Source: Coriolopsis trogii (lineage: Eukaryota; Basidiomycota; Agaricomycetes; Polyporales; Polyporaceae). From it: a stretch of DNA of 64,000 bases. Below, one piece after another: positions 1-10,603 of the stretch. The stretch's first letter is position 1, and each line of letters starts with the position of its first letter. The translations under genes and the position numbers were made by a program. A model generated the notes under the pieces. It saw only the letters and a program-made list of their open reading frames with translations. It searched no databases and was not told the origin of the DNA. Location of the stretch: NCBI GenBank assembly GCA_020543525.1, contig JAHYIO010000003.1:2232001-2296000 (forward strand), read 5' to 3'.

Positions 1-405
1 TCTTCTGTATCGGATTCATTGCGAGCGCCGAATACGCCACAGCCTTCAGGCCCAAATCCAATACTTCAGCCCGATGGCACTCGGACGTCGGAGGTGACGG
101 GCATCACTACGCCCGCCTCGCTCACTCTTGCAATGGTCCAGCCGTCTTTCCATCCTCTCATGCGCGTGCTGGAGCAATTACGTCTGAGCGGATTCGATCG
201 ACCGCTGCGATCGATGGTGGGACACCGACTTCGGCAGGTCGCTCAAGACATGTATGAAGGCACAGGGAAGGGGGCTTTCAAGAAACACGTACTCGCCGCC
301 GCGGAAGCTGGCCTTGTCGTGGTCGGCGGGCAGGACGGGTACGCGTGGATCTCCCTTGACCCCCAATGGCAAGGGAGAATGTCCACGGACATAGTACCGG
401 TATGA
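1..405 (+). CDS. NYN-type RNase family protein, 3' end only
   Basis: The frame is open from base 1 to the TGA at 403-405, giving the last 134 residues of a gene that starts outside the window. The final ~75 residues form a small winged-helix-like module: a start FHPLMRVLEQL, a central GKGAFKKHVLAAAEAGLVVV and an end YAWISLDPQW. The same module, with FKPLVKVL, LKEYTALAAEQGVVTL and HHYVALHPAF, ends the complete NYN-domain gene at 17297-18927, so this is probably a paralogue of that RNase-like gene. The missing N-terminus would carry the NYN (PIN-like) nuclease domain. This is inference, since only the tail is visible. It lies upstream of a sulfate permease on the same strand, which mirrors the arrangement on the right side. 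Confidence 0.6.
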   Translation, partial: SSVSDSLRAPNTPQPSGPNPILQPDGTRTSEVTGITTPASLTLAMVQPSFHPLMRVLEQLRLSGFDRPLRSMVGHRLRQVAQDMYEGTGKGAFKKHVLAAAEAGLVVVGGQDGYAWISLDPQWQGRMSTDIVPV

Positions 406-1613
406 TGCTGGTATGGTGCAGAAGGTTCGGTGTGTGTGCGACGAGGGTCCTTGCTGCGCAAGGAGCTCCAGGTCGTCGTGACACATGGACGTGCGCATAA
501 CATCTAGGGTCCACTCGGACCGTAGCTGGTAAATCTTGTTGTATCCTATGTATGACTATTGGTGTACCTGAATCCCGAGTTATCTGACGTCAATACAGCA
601 CCCATTCTCTATCTTTTGCCCGGTCGGTCATGAATACGGCAAGACTGACAACGTCGCGACCACAGGACCTCTTTGATGACATTTGGTGATGCATCTATGA
701 ATGGCGGTGAGAAAAATCTCTGGTGCGTCTGGCGATATGTCAACGCGAGCTACGAGACATCACTAATTGCTTTGATAACCTTTTCGTTCCCGACGGCCAG
801 GATCTCGAGGCCTGGCCTCATTCTCCCAAATGCCGCAGATATGACTCGGGTCGGCTGGATCTCCGGCCGAGGGTGAACAGTTCAACACGATCTCCAGAGT
901 AGATTTGCGACAGATGGACGGACACGCCAGCATGGGGTCTGCGTGCGATTCCGAAGACACGGCAAACACTAGAAGGTGGCGAATACAGAGCTCTAGTGCC
1001 TGACAGATGCGAGACTCGCGTACGTACTTGGCACGCCTTGCGGAAAGCGGAATGTTTGGAATGTCGGAGCTGATGCCATGGCCCGGACGGTGGGAGTTGT
1101 GTGCGGTTGGCACATTGGCGGGGATGTCGTGTGGGCGCCTCGGAGGTGGCACTGTCGAACAACAGCGATTGCCTTATTGGGACATCAAGAGCAATGGATG
1201 GCTAGCCATTCGCTGGATCTCGCTCAATAAATTCTTGGCTCCCCCATCAGTGACAATTCGGAGCCTCAAGGTGCGCTGCGGGGGCTATGAGCCCGTTTGT
1301 CAGATTTCCGACCGTCATAAGCTCGTTCTCACACACCCCCTTCAGGGAAGTCACCGCTTGCGCATTCGGCGCGTTCTAACTCGTTTGCATCGGGCGGATA
1401 CCCATGCTGTTCTACCCCGCTTGTCTCCATGTTTATCGCTCCGTTTGACGTTAGCATATCCAGTGCGCGCGCATGGGCTCGCACTGCGCTGATCCCGGCT
1501 TCCTCTCGTAATCTACAGATTACGCGGACTCGCTCGTCCTATCTGGCTATAAAGCTTCCTCCGATTGGGGTAGGCAGGTTGATATCCCCCTGTCCCTCCC
1601 CCTCAACGCAGCC
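406..1613. other. Intergenic region before sulfate permease 1
   Basis: No open frame here has splice sites or motifs that I can support. The last ~70 bp hold the presumed core promoter of the downstream permease. The rest shows nothing recognisable. Confidence 0.6.
1548..1553 (+). promoter_or_regulatory. TATA box of sulfate permease 1
   Basis: TATAAA lies 61 bp upstream of the ATG at 1614, followed by a C/T-rich leader. Position and sequence fit a fungal core promoter. Confidence 0.55.
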
Positions 1614-4486
1614 ATGCTCGCAGAAGTCAAGAAGACTGGCAAGCGTATTGTTGGGGCTTCCGACGAGGATGTCTCCTACATCTCCACCCGTGAATGGACT
1701 GGGAGACTCGCCCACGACCCCGTCCAACGAGTTCGTACCTCTTCTCGACGTCGAACTTTGTTCAAAGATGGCTGACATCCAGCTTCTGTAGGCAATCAGC
1801 TATATTACCGCTCTCTTTCCCATCTTTGGGTGGATCACTCGGTATAGTACGTCGTTGCACATTCCACCGCCCCCCGGCTTCTGTTGACCGTCCTCCACAG
1901 ACCTCGGTTGGGCGAGCGGAGACATCATCGCGGGGATGACGGTCGGCATCGTGCTTGTCCCGCAGAGCATGTCATATGCTATGGTAAAGAAAATTTCGCC
2001 TCCCTTCTCTATCGGACAGAACTTAACTTGCCGTCATAGATCGCCACCCTACCTCCCGAGTACGGCCTGTACTCGTCTTTCGTCGGCGTCTTGGTCTATT
2101 GTGTAAGTCCTTCCGTCTTCCCCGCACACTTCCTATGACATCTCGTCTAACGCCTGATGTCCGGGCTTCCGTAGTTCTTCGCGACTTCCAAGGACGTCTC
2201 TATCGGTCCCGTCGCAGTCATGTCTCTCACGGTTGCCCAAATCATCAAACACGTCAACGACGCGCATCCGGGAATGTGGGACGGACCGCAAATTGCAACA
2301 ACCGTTGCGTTCATCTGCGGCTTTATCGTCCTCGGGATTGGTCTTCTACGCCTCGGCTGGCTCGTGGAGTTCATCCCTGCCCCCGCTGTCAGCGGGTTTA
2401 TGACCGGCTCGGCGCTCAACATCGCTTCGGGCCAGCTTCCTGGCCTTTTGGGAATCAGTGGCTTCGAGTCAGTCTTCTAGGTTCCCTTATCCGTCTCAAT
2501 AGCGTCCTGACATCGTTCACCCTGCAGCACTCGTGCGGCGACGTACAAGGTATTCATCAACACTCTCAAGGGTCTACCCCGGACGAAGCTCGACGCTGCA
2601 TTTGGTATCACCGGATTGGTGTCCCTTTACGCTATCCGCTGGATATGCGAACGCCTTTCTAAGCGCTACCCATCCCGAGGTTTGTCATGCTGAGACAGAC
2701 TGAATGAAACGTGTTCGCTGACGCACGTATCTCCGTACAGCTCGTATCTTCTTCTTCATGTCTGTTTTCCGGAATGCGTTCCTCATCGTGGTGCTCACTA
2801 TCGCCTCGTGGCTCTTCACTCGCCACATGCGGAGTGCGTCCGGCAAGTACCCCATCAAGATCCTCCAGGACGTACCGAGGGGTTTCAAACATCTCGGACG
2901 GCCCATCATCGACCCCGAGCTCGTCAAGGCGCTCGCGGGTGAGCTCCCAGTCGCCACCATCATCCTATTCCTGGAACACATTGCGATTTCGAAGTGTGAG
3001 GATTGGTTCATTGCATTGCGCCCACCTTCTAGGTTTCTCACGCGACCTTTTACCACAGCATTCGGCAGAGTCAATGGGTACAAGATCGACCCCAACCAGG
3101 AACTCATCGCCATCGGCGTTACGAACACCATCGGGACGCTCTTCGGTGCCTACCCCGCGACCGGCTCCTTCTCGCGCTCTGCTCTCCAGTCAAAGTCGGG
3201 CGTGCGCTCTCCAGCGTCTGGTCTCTTCAGCGCCGTCGTGGTTATCGTCGCCCTCTACGGCCTGACCCCCGCCTTCTTCTGGATCCCGACTGCCGCCCTA
3301 TCCGCGGTCATCATCCACGCCGTCGCCGATCTCGTCGCGTCCCCTCGCCAAGTATACTCCTTCTGGCGCGTCTCGCCCGTCGAGTTCTTTATATGGGTCG
3401 CCTCCGTCCTCGTGACGGTGTTCGCCACAATTGAGGATGGAATCTACACCTCCGTTGCGGCCTCACTTGCGTTCCTGCTCATCCGCATCGCGCGCCCGCG
3501 CGGGCACTTCCTCGGACGCGTCACGCTGCACAACACAACCGAGTCGAGTTCGCGGGATGTGTACATTCCAATCAAGCCGAACAAGCATCTCATGAACCCA
3601 GACGTGAAGGTGTACCCGCCCACGCCCGGCGTCGTCGTGTACCGCTTCGAGGAGAGCTTCCTCTACCCAAACTCGTCGCTCGTCAACGACGCGATCGTCG
3701 ACTACGTCAAGGAGAACACGAAGAGGGGCATGGACATGACCGGGGTCAAGGCCGGCGACCGGCCGTGGAACGACCCAGGCAAGAACACCGAGGTCAAAGA
3801 TAATTCGGCAAAGCCGATCCTGCACGCGGTCGTCCTCGACTTCTCTGCAGTGTGAGCATCTCACCCACTCGCGTATCTGTGTTCGCCGTTATTCGCACCG
3901 TTCCTGATGAGATGCTCCAGATCCCACATAGACACCACCGGCATCCAGGCTTTGATCGACACTCGCACTGAAGTCGAACGGTGGGCAGACCGCCCTATCG
4001 AAGTACGTCTTCCTCATATACGACATTTTGAATGAGTCGACTTATATGCTCTTTCCTTGTGGCAATTTACAGTTCCACTTCTCGACCATCCTCTCGCCCT
4101 GGATCCGTCGCGCACTTATCGCAGGCGGTTTCGGTATCGGGAAGGAGACGACGCACATCCACGAGGAGATTGCTCCCGTTACCCGTTATCACGACCAATA
4201 CATCGCCGATCCGCAGCACACCGAGCATACCGAGCACGCTGACCACTCGAAGAACGCACTGGGCAGCATGGACGATCCGGAAGCGGGCATGACCCAGGTC
4301 CGCGCCATCAGCGCTCGTTCGTCGTCCGAAGGCACCATCCCCCCGTCCGTCACGAACCAGTCGGCGCTGATGATGCTCCCCGATACGCCGTTCTTCCACC
4401 TGGACTTGACCAGTGCGGTCCGGGCCGCGGAGAAGGGACTCTCGAGGGTGTCTTCAAGCATCGACATCGCGGACGCGAAGAATTAA
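1614..4486 (+). CDS. SulP-family sulfate permease with STAS domain (copy 1)
   Basis: Predicted proton-coupled sulfate importer of the plasma membrane (SLC26/SulP). Ten exons: 1614-1730, 1792-1846, 1901-1983, 2040-2102, 2175-2467, 2528-2679, 2741-2995, 3059-3851, 3921-4002, 4073-4486. They join to 768 residues without a stop. The N-terminus carries LFPIFGWITRYNLGWASGD and the SulP signature VPQSMSYA, followed by hydrophobic helices (IGPVAVMSLTVAQ; LRLGWLVEFIPAPAVSGFMT; AFGAYPATGSFSRSAL-like segments). The C-terminus holds the cytoplasmic STAS domain with VVLDFSAVSHIDTTGIQAL. The length is near normal for fungal permeases. The exon lengths match those of the inverted paralogue at 10604-13388, so the two share ancestry. 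Both copies look intact. Substrate preference between copies cannot be read from sequence. Confidence 0.93.
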
Positions 4487-4663
4487 AAGGTTGTTGCACA
4501 CGGACCTTGGATTGATGTATCGATGCCCTACTAGATGTCTGTACTTTTATATGATCCCTGACACGTCTTGTAATGCCTGTAATGTATAGAGAGGCAGAGG
4601 CCTCCCACGAGTCATCTTCTATGGTCTCGTCTAATGTGCGCGGACGTAAGAAGTTAGCGGATA

Positions 4664-5874
4664 CTAGTCATCGGCCGTCGTCCAGACTTTGAGTGTGTCG
4701 TCGGCATCTTCTATAGCCTGCACAAGCTTGCCGAGGCTCTCTCCCGTCTCATCATCCAGGTCTTCTAGCGGCTCATTGGGTGCATATACCAGCTCACTGC
4801 TCATGAGTTCACAGGAAACCCCTGGTGCGGTCAGTGCAGATGTGACCTTATGGAGCGACGTCTGAGGACACCGGAACTGCAATAAAGGATCAATAAGCAC
4901 ACTCTGGGATGAGCGGAAACGCACTCACCTCAACCGACCGGCTGCCATCTGGAGCATCTTCATATTCAAAGTCTTCCGCGCCAGCACCGAAGGCGAGTTC
5001 GACTAGCTCCTCCGAGCGCGCCTCCACGTCGTCTCCCGCTTCTTTTAGGGCGACTTTAACGCGTCCTTCACGCTTGAACAGGAATTTGACGTCCGCCATT
5101 CGACCGCTGTGGGGCCATTACAACAGTCTACACATAAGGAAGTGATGCGACGTACCCGTTATCCTTCAGTATCGTGGAGAGGAACTTGACGGTGCGATTC
5201 GGGTTATCCGACAGGCATTCTCTTTGAGGCTTCAGGCTCCGTCCGCCACCAACCGGACCAAGAACGAATGTACTCACACGATGATTCCAACAGACCCTGG
5301 GCCCATGACTTCGAATGTGAGATGCGTGTCCCCTCCCTTCTCTTTCCCGCCGGCAGCCTATGACGCATCACATTCACATCTGAAGTGCACTTTCGTTGAG
5401 TACACACGCACCTTCTTGAGCGCATTCTCTATATTGTCCTTCGGCACCCCCTGCTCCTTCGCACGTTTTAGGGCGGCAGCTAGTGCGTTGTTTTCTTCCG
5501 GATTAACGCTCCCGCCAGCTGGACGAAAGGTAGTCAGCCTCAAGGTTTGTCCAAGGGTCTTGCGAGCTCACTCACTTCGACAGGCTAGGACTATTTCCTG
5601 AGCTCATTCATCATATACTTAGCCTGTACTATGCCATAACAATGCACGCGTACCCTGAAAGCTCTGCTGTACAAAGCACCTTTCTGGATGTCATTAGCAC
5701 CCTTGCGTTGCTTGATTTTCGACCACTACGTGTGCTGTCGTGAGCATGCGGAACTCCACAACCATGTTGCTTGTTATTCACTTTGTTATGGCCTGAGAGT
5801 GTGCTCGGGGTTGAGTGGAATGAGCGGAGATGCTGAAGTCTCGGAGGACGGTAGATGATCCGGAGAACGTTCAT
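4664..5874 (-). CDS. TACO1: TACO1/YebC-family mitochondrial translation factor
   Basis: The YebC/TACO1 family binds mitochondrial ribosomes and aids translation of COX1 and other difficult stretches. The ATG at 5874 opens an arginine-rich, presequence-like N-terminus (MNVLRIIYRPPRLQHLRSFH). The family start SGHNKWSKIKQRKGANDIQK follows once the first intron (5781-5726) is removed. Later motifs are GGSVNPEENNALAAALKRAK, QGVPKDNIENALKK, GPGSVGIIVECLSDNPNRTV and RMADVKFLFKREGRV. The C-terminus ends in an acidic LEDLDDETGESLGKLVQAIE helix. Exons include 5874-5782, 5725-5654, a 22 nt microexon 5597-5576, and 5518-5412, then further exons to the stop at 4664. The coding sequence is intact, but a hAT transposon sits 30 bp upstream of the start codon, inside the likely leader or promoter. 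Confidence 0.9.
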
Positions 5875-5896
5875 GAAGTCAAGGTGCAGTCCGCCA

Positions 5897-5904
5897 ATGC
5901 AGGC
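5897..5904. repeat. 8 bp target-site duplication, left
   Basis: ATGCAGGC directly precedes the left end of the hAT element and is repeated exactly at 10279-10286. Eight base pairs is the hallmark length for hAT insertions. Confidence 0.95.
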
Positions 5905-5928
5905 TAGTGTTGCCGCGAAGTGAAGTCA
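5905..5928 (+). repeat. hAT terminal inverted repeat, left
   Basis: These 24 bases, beginning TAGTGTTGCCGC, are the exact reverse complement of 10255-10278. Identity stops immediately inside this point. Confidence 0.95.
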
Positions 5929-6035
5929 CCTTGAAGGCAAGGTCGACTTCACCTTGACGGCATCTCGGCACGTCGCCTCACGGTGACCTTGGAGTTGAAC
6001 CGGAGCGACCGTGAAGTGGGTCAAGGTCTAGGTCA
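5926..6035. repeat. Left subterminal transposase-motif cluster
   Basis: CACCTTGA occurs twice. Close variants GACCTTGG and TCAAGGT follow within about 110 bp, in both orientations. The same motif family fills the right end. The motif is seen in the sequence; transposase binding is inferred. Confidence 0.6.
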
Positions 6036-6393
6036 TGATGGCCTGGACCCCTAGCGCCCGGTCACGTTACCGGTGAGACATCGCCCGACGCGATAAACAA
6101 GTCCGCGACGCGTCGTTCTCCTCCCGCCTCCATCGTGTCCCGCCCCCGGTTCGTCCTCAAATCACGGTTGAGATCAATCCCGCCCTCCTTGCGTCATCCT
6201 GCCGCATGCTCTATCGTGCTTGGCCTTTCCTTCGACGTTACTAGCTCCTGGAAGAACGTCTCTCCCACTCTCTCCTCCACAAACAAGAACACTAGTTGAT
6301 TGCCCTGTACCCCGTAGCTATCCCCTGCAACATGATCGACGCGGTACGCGTTGGAGCCGCCATAGGCCCAGTCTGTAGAAGGGTCCGAGTGTG

Positions 6394-9300
6394 ATGAGTT
6401 ATAATGAGATGACGGTAAGCCATCTGTCCGAGTCCATCCTGCCCCCATACATGTCATTCCACCCCGCCTACACCCTGAACAACCACTCTCTGTCCCGCTG
6501 TGTGCGGTGCCGTGGTGACCTACCTTGTACATGCGACCATCTTGAGGACTATTCCGACCGTAGTGATGATGATGGCAGTGAACTCTTGCCGTCTCAAGCT
6601 CCCCTCCCCACCCACCTACATCCCTCGCGTTACATCTCGCCTCATACTGTAGCGGGATCATCGGCAGATGCTTCCGGTCTGCCTGTATACATGTATCCCT
6701 CTCCGTCTCCCTCGCAGCCCCATTTCCCCATCCCGTACCACTTTGCTGCTGGACCTTCATCTGCGCCCCAAGTATCCCGTACCACATCCTCGGCTTGGAT
6801 ACCTTCCAATCATATTCCACCCAATCTTACCCCTTTGGCTACCTCACCGCCTCGTCAACTCAGTGATGCGACCACGACAGTCATCAACGCGAATGTACCG
6901 CGAAAGCGGAAGAGCAAGAATACCGGCCCACCACAGAAGCGCCGCAAGACAGGACCAAGCCCACCGTCCACTCTGACAGCCGAGAATGCCCCTCCTGCAG
7001 TTGGCGTCGGCCCGTCCGATAGTGTGTCGGTCGCGTTGTCGCAGCCGGCCCCTCTCGTACACTTCGAGCGGCTGGCTAAGAAGCCGACTTCTGCCCAGAC
7101 CATGCAAGATGCGAGCGACGTGTGGTTTCATACACTCGGGGTCAACAGCGACAAGAAGCCTGACGACGACGAGCTGCCTCTTCATCAAGAGCGTAGCAGG
7201 AAGAAGCCAGCATTCTCGCATGTAGCATGTCGCCTGTGTCTTGAGTACGTATCATGAATGTGATGGAATTGTTCAAGCGGCTGTCTCTGAACTTCCATTA
7301 CAGGGAGAAGACATGGCGTGTCTGGAAGTGCACGAACGGCATGACCAGTACAATCCGCACGCATCTCCGTAAAGAGCATTCCAAGGCATGGCGCGACTCA
7401 GTCATCAAGGAACGCCTGAAGAATTGGGAGGTTCTTGCACAGAAGTCTGGTGCAGACGACATTGACCCTGCGAGAGGTCGCGTTTTTGAGCCGTTCACTT
7501 ATGATGGCTTCATTGACCGCCTCGAACGTCTCATTGTTGAGAATGACCTGGTGTGTCTTGGAACTTGATACTGAGTATTGATCATTCGCTGATACGTGCT
7601 CCTAGTCAATGAATATTGTTGAGTCACCCGCATTCCGCAATCTCATTCTGTATGTGAGCGCAGCTCCGGAGCCTATGGAAGAAAGTGACATTCCCCGTCG
7701 TACACGAGCACGAAGACTCCTCGTGGAACGTTATGCTGAGGAGATCAAGAAATTGCGAAAGGATTTACAGGTAACGTTCTATGAAACCACTGTCATGATA
7801 TGCAGGATTCTGATTGAGTACGACCGCAGAATGCCTTGGGTCGCATCTCGTTCACATGTGACCTCTGGTCTCGACGGTCCCTTTGTGGCTTCATGGCTGT
7901 CACCCTCCACTACTGCGTCAAGGATGCTCAAGGACGGCTCACAATTCGCACACGTCTTGGTGCTTTCCGGTATGTCATTGGTCCGCACACTGGCGAGAAT
8001 CTGGCGCAACATTTTTTCGAAATATTGTCAGAGTTGGGTGTTTTGAATTCGGTGCGTGTCCTAATTATACTTATGCATGTTAGCGAGGGTCTTGACACAT
8101 AGAGTAGATTGGCTCGATTACCATGGACAATGCCTCCAACTGTGACACCATGATGGAGGATCTCGAGCGCATCCTCACCGAGCACGGGATCCGATTTCAT
8201 CGGTCTGGGAACAGAATTAGGTACGTACATCTTCGTTCACGCATTTTGTATGCAGGGTTTAGGATACTTATAACACGTTCTTATCTTTGCAGGTGCTTTC
8301 CGCACGTTGTCAATATATCAGTACAGCGTGCGCTCAAAGTGCTTTGCCTTCAACCCGACCCCGACATCTATGCAGCTCATCCTGACAACCCGGCACTCAA
8401 TGACGACGACATCAGCCTCGACCCCCTCTTCAACCAGGCACTGCAAGATGACCCAGAGTACGCTGAGATACTCTTATCAAACGTCGTCGCTGTAGCACGT
8501 GCCGCGGTCACTAAGTGTCGAGCGTCAGGTGGCCGCCGAGAGGAGTTCCATGCCACGATCACGGAGCTCAATGCGACCGGCCTGTGGGAGCTTGATGATG
8601 TAGAGCTGCTAAAGGACGTCGACACACGCTGGTCTTCAATCTTTCTTATGCTCGACAGACTGCTGCATCTTTATCCGGTGAGTTTTCCACCTCTTTTCGC
8701 ACATTCAGCGATTTGTGAGTATCCTGACTTGACATGTTTCCCTTATCAAAGGCTGTGAACAAGCTGCTCGAACGTCACGAAGGGACGGAGGCTATTCTCA
8801 CTCCCAAGACATTGCAAGTATTGAACGACATCCGCAAGTTCCTCGCCATTCCTCATAAGGTTCAAGAGTATCTCTCGTCAGAGAACGTTCCCACGGCAAC
8901 CTGGGTTCTCTCAGCGTATACCGACCTCATCAAGATGCTGGAGATGGCGCGGATGGCCTATCCGAAGATCGCGCATGCCATTCAAGCCTCAATCCAGGCA
9001 CTCAAGCAGTACTTTGGATATACCCGGCAGAGCCAAACGTATGTTCTCGCAATGTGTGAGTTGCTGTACATTGTTTATGTCTCCTCGAAACCCAATCACT
9101 GACTCGCCCATCACGTCAAGTTGTGAACCCTGAGATCAAGTTCTCCTGGCTTCAGGAGAATTGGACGCCAGAAGAGCAGGCCATTGCCCAGTCATGGATA
9201 CTTGAAGCTGTACGTGTGTTGCATATTCTCACAATGAGGATTGAATCTTAAGGCTTGACAGATGCTTGAGTATCGGACTGAACTGCGTCAGCGCACAAAC

Positions 9301-10086
9301 ACCGCAAGTCGGACCACGTCTCGAATCACACCCTCAGAATCACTCGATGTCCTTCCCTCCTCCCGCAGTGCTCGAGAATCTGCGGTACTGCATGCTGCTG
9401 CAGCACAACAACATGCCCGGACGAGTCTCGCGGCTTTGAGGCAAGAACTATCAATCGCATCAGCCAAGAGCAGTGGGTCCGATGGGTCTGCCACCCCTTA
9501 TTCGGCAGGGGGCACTGAGGACGAGGACTCGGCAACTGCTGAGACACGTCTCCTCGAAGACGACAAGGCTCTCGTCAAGCGCGAGTACGATGCATATCTT
9601 GCGGAACCCCTGGCCCGCTGGGATGAGGTTGACGAAACCATGCCGGAGAAGCCCAGGCATATTCTTGCTTACTGGCAGGCAAGTCTTCTTGATTGTATGT
9701 AACCCTTATGTGTTCTGACTTCGCTCAATCTACAGGCACGGGAGGTGGTCTTCCCATACCTATTCCGTGTTGCTGTCGACGTTCTAGCTGTGTCTGCCTC
9801 CGGTGTCCCCTCAGAGCGTGTGTTCTCATCTGGCAAAGAGACTGACACCCTCCGGCGGAATGGACTCGACAATGCGATGTTCGAGATCCTCCAAGTGCTC
9901 AAGTTCTCGATGAAACGAGAGCGCCTTGAGTTCTCAGAAGCGTGGCGACCTGCGCAGGAACAAGAGTTGGTTGAGCGCCCAAATGCACCGGTTGTGAGCG
10001 AGTCGGAGGCCTCGCGCTTGATCAGCGAGGGCCGCTTTGACGAGTTCTTGCAGCTTGTGAACGATTCCGAGAGTGTGGCTGACTAA
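6394..10086 (+). CDS. hAT transposase with BED zinc finger
   Basis: Catalyses cut-and-paste transposition of the surrounding element. Ten exons: 6394-7244, 7304-7550, 7606-7770, 7830-8051, 8108-8220, 8293-8677, 8752-9055, 9121-9209, 9262-9678, 9736-10086. They join to 1,047 residues with no stop. The long proline-rich N-terminus has a small Cys cluster (CVRCRGDLPCTC) and a basic nuclear signal (PRKRKSK...QKRRK). A BED-type finger follows (ACRLC ... TIRTHLRKEH). The hAT core shows CDLWSRRS (first Asp), TMDNASNCD (second Asp), RCFPHVVNI, DTRWSS, and the C-terminal dimerisation region SASGVPSERVFSSGKETDTL. The intron 9679-9735 begins with GC (CAG|GCAAGT), a rarer but accepted donor. The true start may be 6394 or a little downstream, or lie in an unseen upstream exon. 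Confidence 0.92.
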
Positions 10087-10186
10087 ATGTATTGTGTATT
10101 AGAGTAGATAGTAGAAAGCAAGGCAGGGAGCGGAATGAGCGATCGAGAGCACGCTACGTCTGCTATCACGTGCTACCGTGGGAGTC

Positions 10187-10260
10187 ACCTCAAGGTCACC
10201 TTGATTCACCTTGGAGTCGGTCAAGGCCCCACTAGCCGAACCGTGAGGTCGCCTTGACTT
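10187..10260. repeat. Right subterminal transposase-motif cluster
   Basis: TCAAGGT, CACCTTGA, CACCTTGG, TCAAGGC and GCCTTGA lie within ~75 bp next to the right terminal repeat. This matches the motif family at the left end. Confidence 0.6.
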
Positions 10261-10278
10261 CACTTCGCGGCAACACTA
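10255..10278 (-). repeat. hAT terminal inverted repeat, right
   Basis: Exact reverse complement of 5905-5928. It ends GGCAACACTA next to the second target duplication. Confidence 0.95.
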
Positions 10279-10286
10279 ATGCAGGC
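10279..10286. repeat. 8 bp target-site duplication, right
   Basis: ATGCAGGC, identical to 5897-5904. Confidence 0.95.
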
Positions 10287-10603
10287 GCGTCTTCGAAGTC
10301 CACCTTGAGCTCCGGCACCGCTCGGCCCGTCGTAGCCGCATTCCACGCGTCCGCTTTCATAGTTGAAGCACTCGAGACTCCAGAATCCAGATAATGATGC
10401 TACGACTTACCTGGATTGTTTATTTGACCGTCGGAGTCTCAACTCAAGTAGTGTACACAACCTGTCTCAATTGATAGAATACACATAGCAAGCAACAGAG
10501 CGGACAGCAAACATAGTATGGCACAGTACAATAAGCAAACGTCCGGGGGAATTTTTCTAATTGGGTGGCACATCGCAATCCCAAAGGTTTCTACGAAACA
10601 AGA
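10287..10603. other. Displaced upstream region of TACO1 and 3' flank of permease 2
   Basis: Before the hAT insertion this DNA lay directly upstream of TACO1 (minus strand), so it probably holds the original TACO1 promoter. On the minus strand an ATG at 10360-10358 opens a short frame that ran through the target site in the pre-insertion sequence. The side nearer 10604 is the 3' flank of the second sulfate permease gene. Nothing else is recognisable. Confidence 0.5.

Larger units (their letters stand above)
5905..10278 (+). mobile_element. Complete hAT-superfamily DNA transposon (4,374 bp)
   Basis: The element is bounded by perfect 24 bp terminal inverted repeats (starting TAGTGTTGCCGC) and an exact 8 bp target duplication, ATGCAGGC. 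It carries one transposase gene with an open reading frame through all ten exons. Both ends hold clusters of CACCTTGA/TCAAGGTG-type motifs in both orientations, as expected for transposase-binding subterminal repeats. The undamaged ends, target duplication and gene suggest a recent insertion and possible autonomy. It landed between the TACO1 coding region and its upstream sequence, between two convergent sulfate permease genes. Confidence 0.95.

Noticed and set aside
6194..6820. Minus-strand open frame in the left part of the hAT element
   Set aside because: It overlaps the transposase N-terminal exon and has no family features. A single-gene hAT layout explains the region.
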